A stretch of 64,000 bases of DNA from NCBI GenBank assembly GCA_015064685.1, contig SVRT01000001.1, positions 44,568-108,567 of the forward strand, in the 5' to 3' direction. Both the position numbers and the translations under genes were made by a program. The notes beneath the pieces are model-generated. The model ran no database searches, had not been told where the DNA came from, and saw only the letters and a list, made by a program, of their open reading frames with translations. This stretch comes from Oscillospiraceae bacterium. Lineage in GTDB: Bacteria > Bacillota > Clostridia > Oscillospirales > CAG-272. Shown here one piece after another: positions 15,334 through 23,286 of this stretch. How positions within the stretch are numbered: the first letter of the stretch is position 1; each line of letters opens with the position of its first letter.

Positions 15334-16644
15334 TTATTTGCCTGCCTGCATCTCTGCTACTGCCTCGAGGACAGAGTCAGCCATATATTCGAGCTGCTCG
15401 TCGGAGAGACCGTAGAGGGGAAGGTGGGTAAATCTCTTATAGAATACCTCTTCACAGTTGGGACAGGTCTTTGCGATCTCGTCAGAGTCGTAGCCCATAT
15501 CCTGAACTATCTTGAAGCGGTAGAGAGGACCGAAGTGCGCGATCTGAGTAACGCCTCTTTCCTCAAGCTTCTTCTTAAGCACCTGGATGTCTCCGCCTGC
15601 TTTTGCGGGGTCGATCTGGAGGAGGTACATATGATAGGTGGGCTTGATATCCTCGCTGTCGAGGAGCTGGGGAATAATAGCGTCGTTCTCGGCGAATCTC
15701 TTTGTGAGATACTCAGCCGCTCTGCGACGGGTAGCGATGATCTCCTCGTTTCTTGCTACCTGGAGCGCAAGTCCGAGACCCTGGATCTCGGTCGTGGAGG
15801 AGTTACCCGGAACGAAGGGATGCTCCTTACCCGGGATGGGCGTGATATTATAGAGCCAATCCTTGATGGGACATGTGAAATCGAGTCCGAGGAATCTTGC
15901 TCTCTTCATGTGAGGAGTATATCCGGGGATGGAGGTGCAGAGGATACCGCCCTCGCCGAAGGAGGTGATATTCTTTACCTCGTGCATTGAATACGCACCG
16001 AAGTCACCGATAGTACCGACCATTTTGCCCTTATACATTGCACCGAAAGCGTGAGCCGCGTCCTCAAGGACCACGATGTTATGCTTCTTTGCAAGCTCGA
16101 GGATGGGATCGAGGTCAACGGGATATCCGCCGATATGTACGGGAACGATCATCTTCGTCTTGGGGGTGATCTTTCTTGCGACGTCTGCGGGGTCCATATT
16201 GATAGTTCTGGGGTCTACGTCAGCGAAAACGAGCTTTGCGCCGACAGCGAGGGGATATGCCATCGTTGCCACGAAGGTGATCGCGGGAACTATGACCTCG
16301 TCGCCCTCCTTGAGGTTTGCGTACTTATACGCGATCTCAAAGCCTGCGGTAGCGTTGGTTACGAAGGTTGCGGACTCTGTCTTGAGGTACTCGTTACAAG
16401 CCGCCTCTGCCGCCTCGACCTTTGAGCCGAGAGAAAGCTTTCCGGGAGGGGTGGAGAGAGGCTCGAGCTTCTTTACCTGCTGCCATACAGCCTCAAGAGC
16501 GTCGTCGTACTCCTTACCCTCGCCCTGCATAAGGAATCTGATTATTTCCATAAGGTCGTGAACGTTATAGTTCTCGCCGACTGCTGCCCACGGTACCTTT
16601 GTAGCACCTGTGTTATATCTGAAATCCGATGTTTGTTTTCCCAT
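15334..16644 (-). CDS. DegT/DnrJ/EryC1/StrS-family PLP aminotransferase
   Basis: 436 residues. Seen: IVPAITFVATMAYPLAVGAK, the PLP-aspartate segment VVLEDAAHAFGA, and the internal aldimine lysine in YSMHEVKNITSFGEGG. The family transfers an amino group between glutamate or glutamine and a keto sugar. The N-terminus is about 60 residues longer than usual, with a conserved-looking WAAVGENYNVHDLMEIIRFL stretch. Upstream is the PF06439-like gene; Gfo/Idh follows after one base. In this catabolic-looking operon it might remove or install an amino group on a 3-keto sugar. Family is certain, direction unknown. Confidence 0.88.
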   Translation of the reverse strand: MGKQTSDFRYNTGATKVPWAAVGENYNVHDLMEIIRFLMQGEGKEYDDALEAVWQQVKKLEPLSTPPGKLSLGSKVEAAEAACNEYLKTESATFVTNATAGFEIAYKYANLKEGDEVIVPAITFVATMAYPLAVGAKLVFADVDPRTINMDPADVARKITPKTKMIVPVHIGGYPVDLDPILELAKKHNIVVLEDAAHAFGAMYKGKMVGTIGDFGAYSMHEVKNITSFGEGGILCTSIPGYTPHMKRARFLGLDFTCPIKDWLYNITPIPGKEHPFVPGNSSTTEIQGLGLALQVARNEEIIATRRRAAEYLTKRFAENDAIIPQLLDSEDIKPTYHMYLLQIDPAKAGGDIQVLKKKLEERGVTQIAHFGPLYRFKIVQDMGYDSDEIAKTCPNCEEVFYKRFTHLPLYGLSDEQLEYMADSVLEAVAEMQAGK

Positions 16645-16672
16645 ATTATTCTCCTTAATAAATCATTTAAAT

Positions 16673-17305
16673 TTAAAATTCGGGGGTGTAGGATTGCTCG
16701 AAGGGCTCCCAATAAAGCTCTCTGACCTCGATATCCTTGATCTTAAGCTGCGTGCAATAGGCAGAAAATCCGACCTTGCCGGGAGTGATCGGACGGGGAT
16801 CCTGAAGCTCGGTTACCATCTGACCGTCCACCATCATAAAGGAGTGACCGTTTATACAACCGACGTCGATCCTGACAAAATCTCCTGTTTTATACTGATA
16901 GAGGGCGGTAGAGGTATACAGAGAGACCGATCCGTCCTGCTCATCGCGCTCGATTCCGCTTCTGTGCTCGTACCAGCCGTTAAGACCGCAGACGTAGGAT
17001 TCACCGAGGAAGTTTCTCTCGTCGTTCCATTTTGCAAAATAGAAGGCGTTGAGGTCACGTGTCGCGGGCGGAATAGCCTGGACGGTAAATGAGAGCATCA
17101 TAGCATCGCCGTATTCACGCTTACTGATAAGCAGCGCCGCGGTGCTTTCACGCTCCGCGCCTATCAGATATCCGTCCTCGCATTTCCACTGTCCCGTTTT
17201 GGGCTCCCAATGCTCAAGCCAATCGTCACCGGGCTGATAGCTGAATACCACAGGTGACTTGTCGAGAAGTACCTTTTTACCCCAAAGATGTATTTCGCTC
17301 ATCAT
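16673..17305 (-). CDS. Concanavalin-fold protein resembling PF06439 3-keto-glycoside hydrolases
   Basis: 210 residues, no signal peptide. The pattern is a LamG/concanavalin jelly roll: WKCEDGYLIGAERES early, FYFAKWNDERNF mid-chain, VRIDVGCINGHSFMMVDG, and an ending GKVGFSAYCTQLKIKDIEVREL that matches the usual end of DUF1080/PF06439 domains. Members of that family cleave 3-keto-glycosides made by Gfo/Idh-type dehydrogenases. The start overlaps the upstream stop by one base (TGATG), so translation is coupled. An alternative is a DUF1961-like sugar-binding protein. The fold is moderately sure, the reaction an inference from context. Confidence 0.6.
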   Translation of the reverse strand: MMSEIHLWGKKVLLDKSPVVFSYQPGDDWLEHWEPKTGQWKCEDGYLIGAERESTAALLISKREYGDAMMLSFTVQAIPPATRDLNAFYFAKWNDERNFLGESYVCGLNGWYEHRSGIERDEQDGSVSLYTSTALYQYKTGDFVRIDVGCINGHSFMMVDGQMVTELQDPRPITPGKVGFSAYCTQLKIKDIEVRELYWEPFEQSYTPEF

Positions 17306-18240
17306 CAGTTGCACTCTGCGACGAGGGGACCTGCGAGATCCTTGAGGTAGAAGAGCTTACCGGGAAGGGTAGGCATAAAGGTCGAGGTGATGTTCATATC
17401 GGGACCGTAGTGAAGAGTTGTGAGGAAGGACATACCCTGCCACTGCATACCGCGTCCGAGTGTTCCGTCGCATCCACCGATGATATAGTCAGCCTGGAGG
17501 AAGAGTCCGGGGCCTATAGTGTTAGCGCGACAAGGAACGAGAGTCGTGCGGCTCTTGAAGCTTGTGAGCGCGTTCTGCTCGATGGTGAGGGGATGGAGCT
17601 TTGCACCGATACGGTAGGGTGCCTTCTTCCACTCCTCGACCGTAGCATAGTCCTCTGCGAACTGGGGCTCCCAGAATGCGATGTGGCACATTCTTCCGAT
17701 ACCGAACACCAAAACGAGCTTTGCGCTCTCTGCCTTAAGTGCGGCGATCTTCTCGGGGTAGGTGGGGAGGTTTTCCTTGGTTGCGAAGTTTCTCTGGCTC
17801 TCGGGGATAGTCTTGTTGATCTTTCCGAAAAATGCCTGCTTCATGCTGTACTCGAAGGATGCGGGGTTATCGTTGGAGAGAGTATTACCCTCTGCGTCTG
17901 CCCACTCGTCCATGTTGAAGGTATATACGTGAGAGCAGTCGATATCCCACTCGTTGAGGAAGTAGGATGCCCACTTATACATACCCATAGGTCCTACGGG
18001 GAGGATGATCGCGAGCTTTTCGCCTCTCTCTGCCGCAAGCTTTATCTGCATTGCGATCTCGTGACCCATAAGCGTGTCGAAGTCGTAGATGCTCTCGCAC
18101 TCTACGGGGTTGAATTTCTCGTTCCAGAAGTCCTCGCGAACGACACCCTTATCACAGCAAGCGTCGATTTTTGCAAGATCCCATCCTGCGGGGTAGAAGC
18201 CTTCAAGGAGGCTGCCTTTAACAGTTGACAAAAAATCCAT
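17305..18240 (-). CDS. Glucosamine-6-phosphate isomerase/deaminase-like protein, active site altered
   Basis: 311 residues of the NagB/6-phosphogluconolactonase superfamily. FNMDEWAD (Asp111) corresponds to NMDEY of Nag[14 protein letters not shown] (180-192) corresponds to GVGNDGHIAFNEP, keeping His186 and Glu191 but with Met184 in place of E. coli Asp141, which helps open the sugar ring. NagB releases ammonia from glucosamine 6-phosphate to give fructose 6-phosphate. The residue loss and about 45 extra residues suggest another amino-sugar phosphate or an isomerase role. A PfkB kinase gene precedes it and could make its substrate. GGAG upstream supports the start. Confidence 0.78.
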   Translation of the reverse strand: MDFLSTVKGSLLEGFYPAGWDLAKIDACCDKGVVREDFWNEKFNPVECESIYDFDTLMGHEIAMQIKLAAERGEKLAIILPVGPMGMYKWASYFLNEWDIDCSHVYTFNMDEWADAEGNTLSNDNPASFEYSMKQAFFGKINKTIPESQRNFATKENLPTYPEKIAALKAESAKLVLVFGIGRMCHIAFWEPQFAEDYATVEEWKKAPYRIGAKLHPLTIEQNALTSFKSRTTLVPCRANTIGPGLFLQADYIIGGCDGTLGRGMQWQGMSFLTTLHYGPDMNITSTFMPTLPGKLFYLKDLAGPLVAECN

Positions 18241-18255
18241 AGTTTTCTCCGTTCC

Positions 18256-18275
18256 GCCGCTTATTGCGGCTTTTT
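18256..18275 (+). other. Terminator-like hairpin on the antisense strand
   Basis: GCCGC-TTATT-GCGGC followed by T5 reads as a terminator only on the plus strand, opposite to the operon around it. Nearly the same stem occurs at 48008-48030. It may limit antisense transcription or be a small repeat. Confidence 0.4.
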
Positions 18276-18308
18276 ATTTGAAATTTTTTATTTTACTTTT
18301 TCACTCGA

Positions 18309-19250
18309 TCACGAGTGTGCTTTCATAAATTCAAGGGTCTCGTCAAAGGAGCGGATGCCAGTCGTAGCACCCTTTGCGGTAACACACATAGCGCCCGTGG
18401 TGTTTCCGACCTTGATGCACTCCTCGGGATCAAGATCACGTGCGAATGCAGAGAGGAAGCCGGAGCAGAAACTATCTCCAGCACCGGTCGTATCGACTGC
18501 GGTGACTCCCTTGAGCGAAGGGTAGGTCTTGCCCTCGGTCCAATCTGCGAGTCTCATATAGCTACCCGTTTTACCTGTTTTGATAACGACGTTTTTGACT
18601 CCCTTCGACATAAATACGTCTGCCATTCCTTCAAGGTCGTTACATCCTGCGATGTTGATCGCCTCGTCGATACTCGGCATAAAGTAGTCGATATAGGGCA
18701 TAGCAGGATCAAGCACACTTGCCCAGCGTCCCTTTGCATCCCAGCAGACGTCGAGGAAGGTGGTCTTGCCCATTTCTTTGCACTTTTTGAGAAATGCAGC
18801 CGTCTCGGCTCCGTCGAATCTATCCATAAGGTAGGTTCCCGTCAGGAATACGAGATCACACTCGTCGATTATCGAGTAATCAACGTCACTTTCGGCGAAT
18901 GTTCCGTTCGTTCCGACGGTGTGGAGGAAGGATCTCTCTCCGCTCTTATCGAGAAGGACGATCGAGACCGAAGAACCTGTGTTTTCGTCCTTTGCGAGTC
19001 CGCGTGTGTCAACGCCGTGCGCATTGAGTCTTTCCTCGAGAAACTGACCGAAGAGGTCGCATCCGACCTTGCCGACCATTCTCGTCTCGACACCGAGCTT
19101 AGTTAAGTTGATCGCTGCGGTCATAGCATTTCCGCCGTTATGTATCGTGACTCCGTCAACGCGGGCAAGCTCGCCCTTGTTGGGAGTGCCGTTCATTCCC
19201 GAGACCATTACGTCGGCTACGAGAATTCCTACGCAAGCTACTTTTTTCAA
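18309..19250 (-). CDS. PfkB-family sugar kinase
   Basis: 313 residues with VGILVADVMV at the N-terminus, the IHNGGNAMTAAINLTKLG substrate loop, and the PfkB signature DTTGAGDSFCSGFLSAF with the catalytic Asp. It phosphorylates a sugar or amino sugar at a terminal hydroxyl using ATP. It overlaps the deacetylase gene by 4 bases (coupled translation) and precedes the NagB-like gene, so deacetylation, phosphorylation and deamination can run in sequence. The exact sugar cannot be read from the sequence. Confidence 0.85.
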   Translation of the reverse strand: MKKVACVGILVADVMVSGMNGTPNKGELARVDGVTIHNGGNAMTAAINLTKLGVETRMVGKVGCDLFGQFLEERLNAHGVDTRGLAKDENTGSSVSIVLLDKSGERSFLHTVGTNGTFAESDVDYSIIDECDLVFLTGTYLMDRFDGAETAAFLKKCKEMGKTTFLDVCWDAKGRWASVLDPAMPYIDYFMPSIDEAINIAGCNDLEGMADVFMSKGVKNVVIKTGKTGSYMRLADWTEGKTYPSLKGVTAVDTTGAGDSFCSGFLSAFARDLDPEECIKVGNTTGAMCVTAKGATTGIRSFDETLEFMKAHS

Positions 19251-19945
19251 GGCAGCATCCTCCTTGTCGTGACCTTAGGCCATACAAGCTCCTGGCGGAA
19301 TGCCTCTGCGTATCCGACTCCGCACTGAATTCCGCGGAAACGGGAGCAGGTGCGGACAAACTCCGCAAAGTCGATATGGTCGTGGTCGCGCATCCACTTG
19401 AGCTGGCTTACGTGACACTCGAGCATTTCGATCTTTAGCTCGATCTCGTCTGTTATATCTACGTATTCGGTGGGATTGAAGTTGAGTCCCGCGAGGTTGT
19501 CCATATAATAAATGGGAGTTACCGCCGCCTTGCCGCCACCGTTATACTGAGGTACACTTGCGACGAATGACGCGTCGAACACGAGCTTGGAGACCTCTCT
19601 GTGGTCGGGCATATAGTCGTCGGGGCCGTGGGTGATAATGAAATCAGGTTGTGTGTCGATAATAAGCTGTGCGACCTTGTCTCTCTGCTCAACCGATGCG
19701 CCGTTGGGAAGAAGGTCGCCGATATCGAGAGTAACGACCTCGATACCTGCAAGCGAGCCTGCCTTTTTTGCCTCGTTGGCACGCATTACGCGAAGCTCGT
19801 CGGGCTTGATGATCTCGTGGCCCATATTACCGTTTGCAACGTGGCAGACGGTGACCTTGTCGCCGCGCTTTACGCATTTTGCAAGTGTTCCGCAACAGGA
19901 TATTTCGATGTCGTCGGGGTGACATCCGATAGCCAATACGTTCAT
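19247..19945 (-). CDS. PIG-L family N-acetylglucosaminyl-conjugate deacetylase
   Basis: 232 residues, a zinc deacetylase of the LmbE/PIG-L fold: the HPDDIE motif near the N-terminus (His9, Asp12) and PDHREVSKLVFDA supplying the second metal-binding His. Members remove acetate from GlcNAc attached to inositol, malate or other groups (MshB, BshB) or from chitobiose. It is the first gene of the six-gene operon, with AGGAG upstream, and is divergent from an AraC gene. No bacillithiol or mycothiol genes are nearby, so a catabolic role is more likely. Confidence 0.86.
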   Translation of the reverse strand: MNVLAIGCHPDDIEISCCGTLAKCVKRGDKVTVCHVANGNMGHEIIKPDELRVMRANEAKKAGSLAGIEVVTLDIGDLLPNGASVEQRDKVAQLIIDTQPDFIITHGPDDYMPDHREVSKLVFDASFVASVPQYNGGGKAAVTPIYYMDNLAGLNFNPTEYVDITDEIELKIEMLECHVSQLKWMRDHDHIDFAEFVRTCSRFRGIQCGVGYAEAFRQELVWPKVTTRRMLP

Positions 19946-20035
19946 AACTTTTATCTCCTTGTTCGGTTTTTGCCGCTTTTTTAATGCATTATAAGGACTT
20001 TTTGATAAAAAAGCGGGGAAAATATCGGATATTGA

Positions 20036-20064
20036 TTGACATTATCCTGATTATATGATACAAT
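20036..20064 (+). promoter_or_regulatory. Promoter of the second AraC gene, extended -10
   Basis: TTGACA (20036-20041), a 17-base spacer and TGA-TACAAT (-10 at 20059-20064). The facing deacetylase operon has a TATAAT on the minus strand (about 19990-19995) without a good -35, which suggests activator control. Confidence 0.78.
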
Positions 20065-20148
20065 ATTTTCGAAAAAAAGTATTTACCATCATTTCCATTT
20101 TATTTATCATTTTGTTCGTTTTGTGCATTTCGGGAAAGGAGGATGAAA

Positions 20149-21027
20149 ATGAGCTTTGCCACTCAGCCGATAAAAAAGGAGATAGAGATAAAGGGCTTCA
20201 ACAGTATCTATTATTTCGAATTTTGCAAGGACTTTTCACACCCGCCCGAGAGGCATAATTTCTGGGAGCTTGTATATGTCGACAGCGGTGAGATAAACGC
20301 GGTCACAGACGGCATCGGTCGAACGCTCTCGCAGGGGCAGGTCATCTTCCACAAGCCTATGGAGCTTCACGCGCATATCTCAAATAAAATAGTGCCTAAC
20401 AGTATGCTTGTAGTCTCCTTTACAAGTGACAGTGAGGCTATGGAATTCTTCGACAAAAAGATATTTACGCTCGGAAAAACACCGAAGACACTCCTGTCGC
20501 TTTTTATCAACGAGGCAAAGGAAGCACTTGGAGACATACCGAATGAGTATAGCGACAAGCGCTCTCTCGACTTTTCCACATCTCCGTTCGGCTCACTTCA
20601 GCTGCTCGAGTGTTATCTGACCGAGTTCTTACTGACACTTAAGCGAAGCGACGGCGACGCTATTAGCAAGGCGACGAGAACCGAGGACAGCAGAACGCTG
20701 GCGCACAGCTCGATAGTGGAGCTAATAATCGATTATCTCAACGACGGAGTTTGCGGTAATATCACCCTCACCGATATATGCTCAAATTTCTATATGGGAA
20801 AGACGCAGCTCTGCGCGCTCTTCAAGGAGCATTGCGGAGAGGGACCTATCGAGTATTACACAAAGCTCAAGACTGCGAAAGCGAAAAAGCTGTTGCTTGA
20901 AGGGATGTCGGTCAGTAAAATATCCGATATGCTCGGCTACTCCTCTATACATAATTTTTCAAGAGCCTTCAAGAAAAACGTAGGGGTATCCCCGATAGAA
21001 TACAAGAAAAAAATACTTGCGCAATAA
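20149..21027 (+). CDS. AraC-family transcriptional regulator of the amino-sugar operon
   Basis: 292 residues from the second ATG, 20149, which has GGAGG 6 bases upstream (the ATG at 20143 abuts it). The N-terminal cupin sensing domain shows ERHNFWELVYVDSGEI and LSQGQVIFHKPMELHAH. The C-terminal double helix-turn-helix ends in GYSSIHNFSRAFKKNVGVSPIEYKKK. It is divergent from the PIG-L to Gfo/Idh operon and is the likely activator. The inducer is presumably the amino sugar or a breakdown product. Confidence 0.9.
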   Translation: MSFATQPIKKEIEIKGFNSIYYFEFCKDFSHPPERHNFWELVYVDSGEINAVTDGIGRTLSQGQVIFHKPMELHAHISNKIVPNSMLVVSFTSDSEAMEFFDKKIFTLGKTPKTLLSLFINEAKEALGDIPNEYSDKRSLDFSTSPFGSLQLLECYLTEFLLTLKRSDGDAISKATRTEDSRTLAHSSIVELIIDYLNDGVCGNITLTDICSNFYMGKTQLCALFKEHCGEGPIEYYTKLKTAKAKKLLLEGMSVSKISDMLGYSSIHNFSRAFKKNVGVSPIEYKKKILAQ

Positions 21028-21056
21028 AAAACAGACGGTTGCCCGTCTGTTTTTTA
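21026..21056. terminator. Bidirectional terminator between AraC and TlpA genes
   Basis: ACAGACGG (21031-21038) and CCGTCTGT (21043-21050), loop TTGC, with A5 and T6 flanks. Confidence 0.88.
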
Positions 21057-21059
21057 CTT

Positions 21060-21665
21060 TTATTGCATCATTGCCTTTTGGATCGCTTCTGCAAGCTGAT
21101 CGCGCGACATCATTCCAACCCTGATATCCGAGATCACGCCGTTTCTGTCAAGAATGACCGTCGTGGGAAATCCGGTTACGTTAAAAAGTATCTGAGCGGT
21201 ATAGTTATCATCCCATCCGACCAAAACCGTTCCGTCAGCAAGCTGGGGATTGTTGGTTTCGATCCACTTTGGAAGGTCTACGCCTTGAATATTCGCGTGA
21301 AGAGCGATCACGGTGACCTTCTGTCCGTATTCCTTTGCCACGTCATAGAAATGAGGCATTTCCACGATGCAGTACGGACAGGTGGTAAACCAGAAATTGA
21401 GCACGGTGATCTTTCCGCGATTATCATGTATTGAAAATGGCTCGTCTCTGTCGAGTATAGTAAGCTCGAGGTCGGGACACAGATCGCCTACGTTGGTTCC
21501 TACGTTTACATATTCAGTTTCAAGCTCGGGTTCTCTTACGCTTTCCTTTTCTGTCACCTTGTCTGACTTTTCGTCAGTTTCCGTATGTGCTGCTCCTGCG
21601 CTGCGGCAGGCGGAAAGGCAGATGATGAAGGTGAGGCAGAGAAGCAGGGAAATAAATTTTCTCAT
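21060..21665 (-). CDS. TlpA-like thioredoxin-domain lipoprotein
   Basis: 201 residues: a lipoprotein signal peptide with LSAC lipobox (Cys20), an acidic linker to about residue 50, then a TlpA/ResA-type fold with redox-active C96-P-Y-C99 in NFWFTTCPYC and a cis-Pro loop GFPTTV. It sits on the outer face of the membrane and reduces disulfides or passes electrons. It is the last gene of a three-gene unit with the polyferredoxin-TlpA fusion, which could supply its electrons from inside the cell. GGAG upstream supports the start. Confidence 0.9.
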   Translation of the reverse strand: MRKFISLLLCLTFIICLSACRSAGAAHTETDEKSDKVTEKESVREPELETEYVNVGTNVGDLCPDLELTILDRDEPFSIHDNRGKITVLNFWFTTCPYCIVEMPHFYDVAKEYGQKVTVIALHANIQGVDLPKWIETNNPQLADGTVLVGWDDNYTAQILFNVTGFPTTVILDRNGVISDIRVGMMSRDQLAEAIQKAMMQ

Positions 21666-21680
21666 ATATATTCTCCAAAA

Positions 21681-23273
21681 TTAATTGTTCAGCGCCTTTT
21701 CAATGGCGGCAACAAGCTCATCGCGGGTAAGACCGCCGACGAAGCTGTCCGTGATAACTCCGTGCTCATCGATGACCACTGTGGTCGGGAATGCCAAAAA
21801 TCCAAAGAGATCCTGACAGTATTTGCCGTCGTCGTACGCTATCAGCATAGTTCCGTCATTCCATTCGGGGTGACCCGAGGAGGATTCAATCCATTTACTG
21901 ATATCAAGTCCGGGCCAATAGATGTGCGTTGCGACGAGAGTTACTTCATCCGAATACTCTGCGGCAACATCATAGAAATGAGGCAGCTCGGCAAGACAGG
22001 GCGTGCAGGTCGTGTACCAGAAGTTGAGAACGGTCACCTTACCCTCGTTTGCCTGAACAGAGAAGCTACCGCCCTGACCGACCAGGGGAAGTGTGATGTC
22101 GGGACAGGTGTTTCCGACGTTTATTCCTACGGGCGGTTTTTCAAAATCCTCCCCCTCACCGTCGCCACTTTCAATGGTGTCGTTTGAGCCGTTATTCGTA
22201 GTGGGAGGAGAGGGATCCTTTTTACCGTCGATAAAATTGTAGTAAACGAGAGCGGACGCGAGAAGTGCAACCATAAGAATACCGACGACCGTCTTAATAA
22301 TTGCATTTCTGCGCGAGATCTTCTTGTTTTTCTCGTCAATAATTATTTGTTTTTCAGCTTTCGTCTCCCCGTCAAGCGTGTCGCAACCGACAGAGGAAAC
22401 GAATGTATTCAGCATAAACTTTGAGCCCTTCCAGCTTATAGCCCTGGTAGGACACGAGCTTATGCACTCTCCGCAGTTGATGCACTCCGCATCACCTACG
22501 TGCTTTATATCCATCTTACATTTATTTACGCAGATTCCGCAATCGGTGCAGCTTTTTCTGTCAACCTTGACACCAACGAGCGAAATTTTGTTGAACAAGC
22601 CGTAGAGAGCGCCGAGAGGACAAAGAAAACGGCAGAAGAAACGGAAAATAAATACGCAGGCAACAAGGAAGGATACCATCAAAAGGAACTTCCAGGTGAA
22701 GAGCGGACCGAGCATTCTGAGATAGCCCTCGTTTACACTGTTAGAGAGCAATCCCATCGCACCCTCAAGCGTTCCCGCGGGGCATATGTACTTGCAGAAT
22801 CCGGGGAGGGGGAAATTCCTCGTCGCGTAAGCGAGAGGCACGATAAATACGAAAAATACGAGGATAACGTACTTTAAGAACGAAAACGCGCGGCTGACGC
22901 GGCCCTTTTTTATCTTCGGTGTGGGTATCTTATGCAAAAGCTCCTGAATGAGTCCGAAGGGACAGAGGAATCCGCATATCCATCTGCCGAAAAGCAATCC
23001 GTACAGCATAATAATACCGAAAACGTAGTACGGAGCGGTCTTTCCGCTTGCGGAAAGGGAATTCTGGAGCGCACCGAGAGGACACGCGCCCGATGCTCCG
23101 GGACAGGAATAGCAGTTAAGTCCGGGTGTGCAGATGTTCTTGAGCGGACCCGTGTAGATCTGCCCCGTCTTAAAGCCCTTGAGATTTGCGTTAAAGAGAA
23201 GTGCGGCATAGACCTGAATGAGCTTTCTCTTTGTGGGGAGGTGATTTTTGAACCAATTGATTAGTTTCTTCAT
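21681..23273 (-). CDS. NapH-like polyferredoxin fused to a TlpA thioredoxin domain
   Basis: 530 residues. The N-terminal part has several membrane segments with three CxxxCP motifs (100/104, 160/164, 214/218) as in NapH/CcoG proteins. Two [4Fe-4S] motifs follow: C242-C245-C248-C252 and C264-C267-C270-C274. A final membrane segment (about 325-345) leads to an extracellular TlpA domain with C423-T-P-C426. One chain can therefore move electrons across the membrane to a surface thioredoxin. A gene for a CD1871A-tailed protein precedes it by 13 bases and a TlpA lipoprotein gene follows by 15. Known related systems keep these as separate proteins. Confidence 0.88.
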   Translation of the reverse strand: MKKLINWFKNHLPTKRKLIQVYAALLFNANLKGFKTGQIYTGPLKNICTPGLNCYSCPGASGACPLGALQNSLSASGKTAPYYVFGIIMLYGLLFGRWICGFLCPFGLIQELLHKIPTPKIKKGRVSRAFSFLKYVILVFFVFIVPLAYATRNFPLPGFCKYICPAGTLEGAMGLLSNSVNEGYLRMLGPLFTWKFLLMVSFLVACVFIFRFFCRFLCPLGALYGLFNKISLVGVKVDRKSCTDCGICVNKCKMDIKHVGDAECINCGECISSCPTRAISWKGSKFMLNTFVSSVGCDTLDGETKAEKQIIIDEKNKKISRRNAIIKTVVGILMVALLASALVYYNFIDGKKDPSPPTTNNGSNDTIESGDGEGEDFEKPPVGINVGNTCPDITLPLVGQGGSFSVQANEGKVTVLNFWYTTCTPCLAELPHFYDVAAEYSDEVTLVATHIYWPGLDISKWIESSSGHPEWNDGTMLIAYDDGKYCQDLFGFLAFPTTVVIDEHGVITDSFVGGLTRDELVAAIEKALNN

Positions 23274-23286
23274 ATTCGCTCACCTC

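Noticed and set aside
14781-16561. Large plus-strand frames across the Gfo/Idh and DegT genes
   Set aside because: Antisense to two well-supported genes; no ribosome sites or domains.
20055-20258. 67-residue hydrophobic ORF upstream of the second AraC gene
   Set aside because: It starts inside the -10 region of the AraC promoter, has no ribosome site, and overlaps the true gene in another frame.
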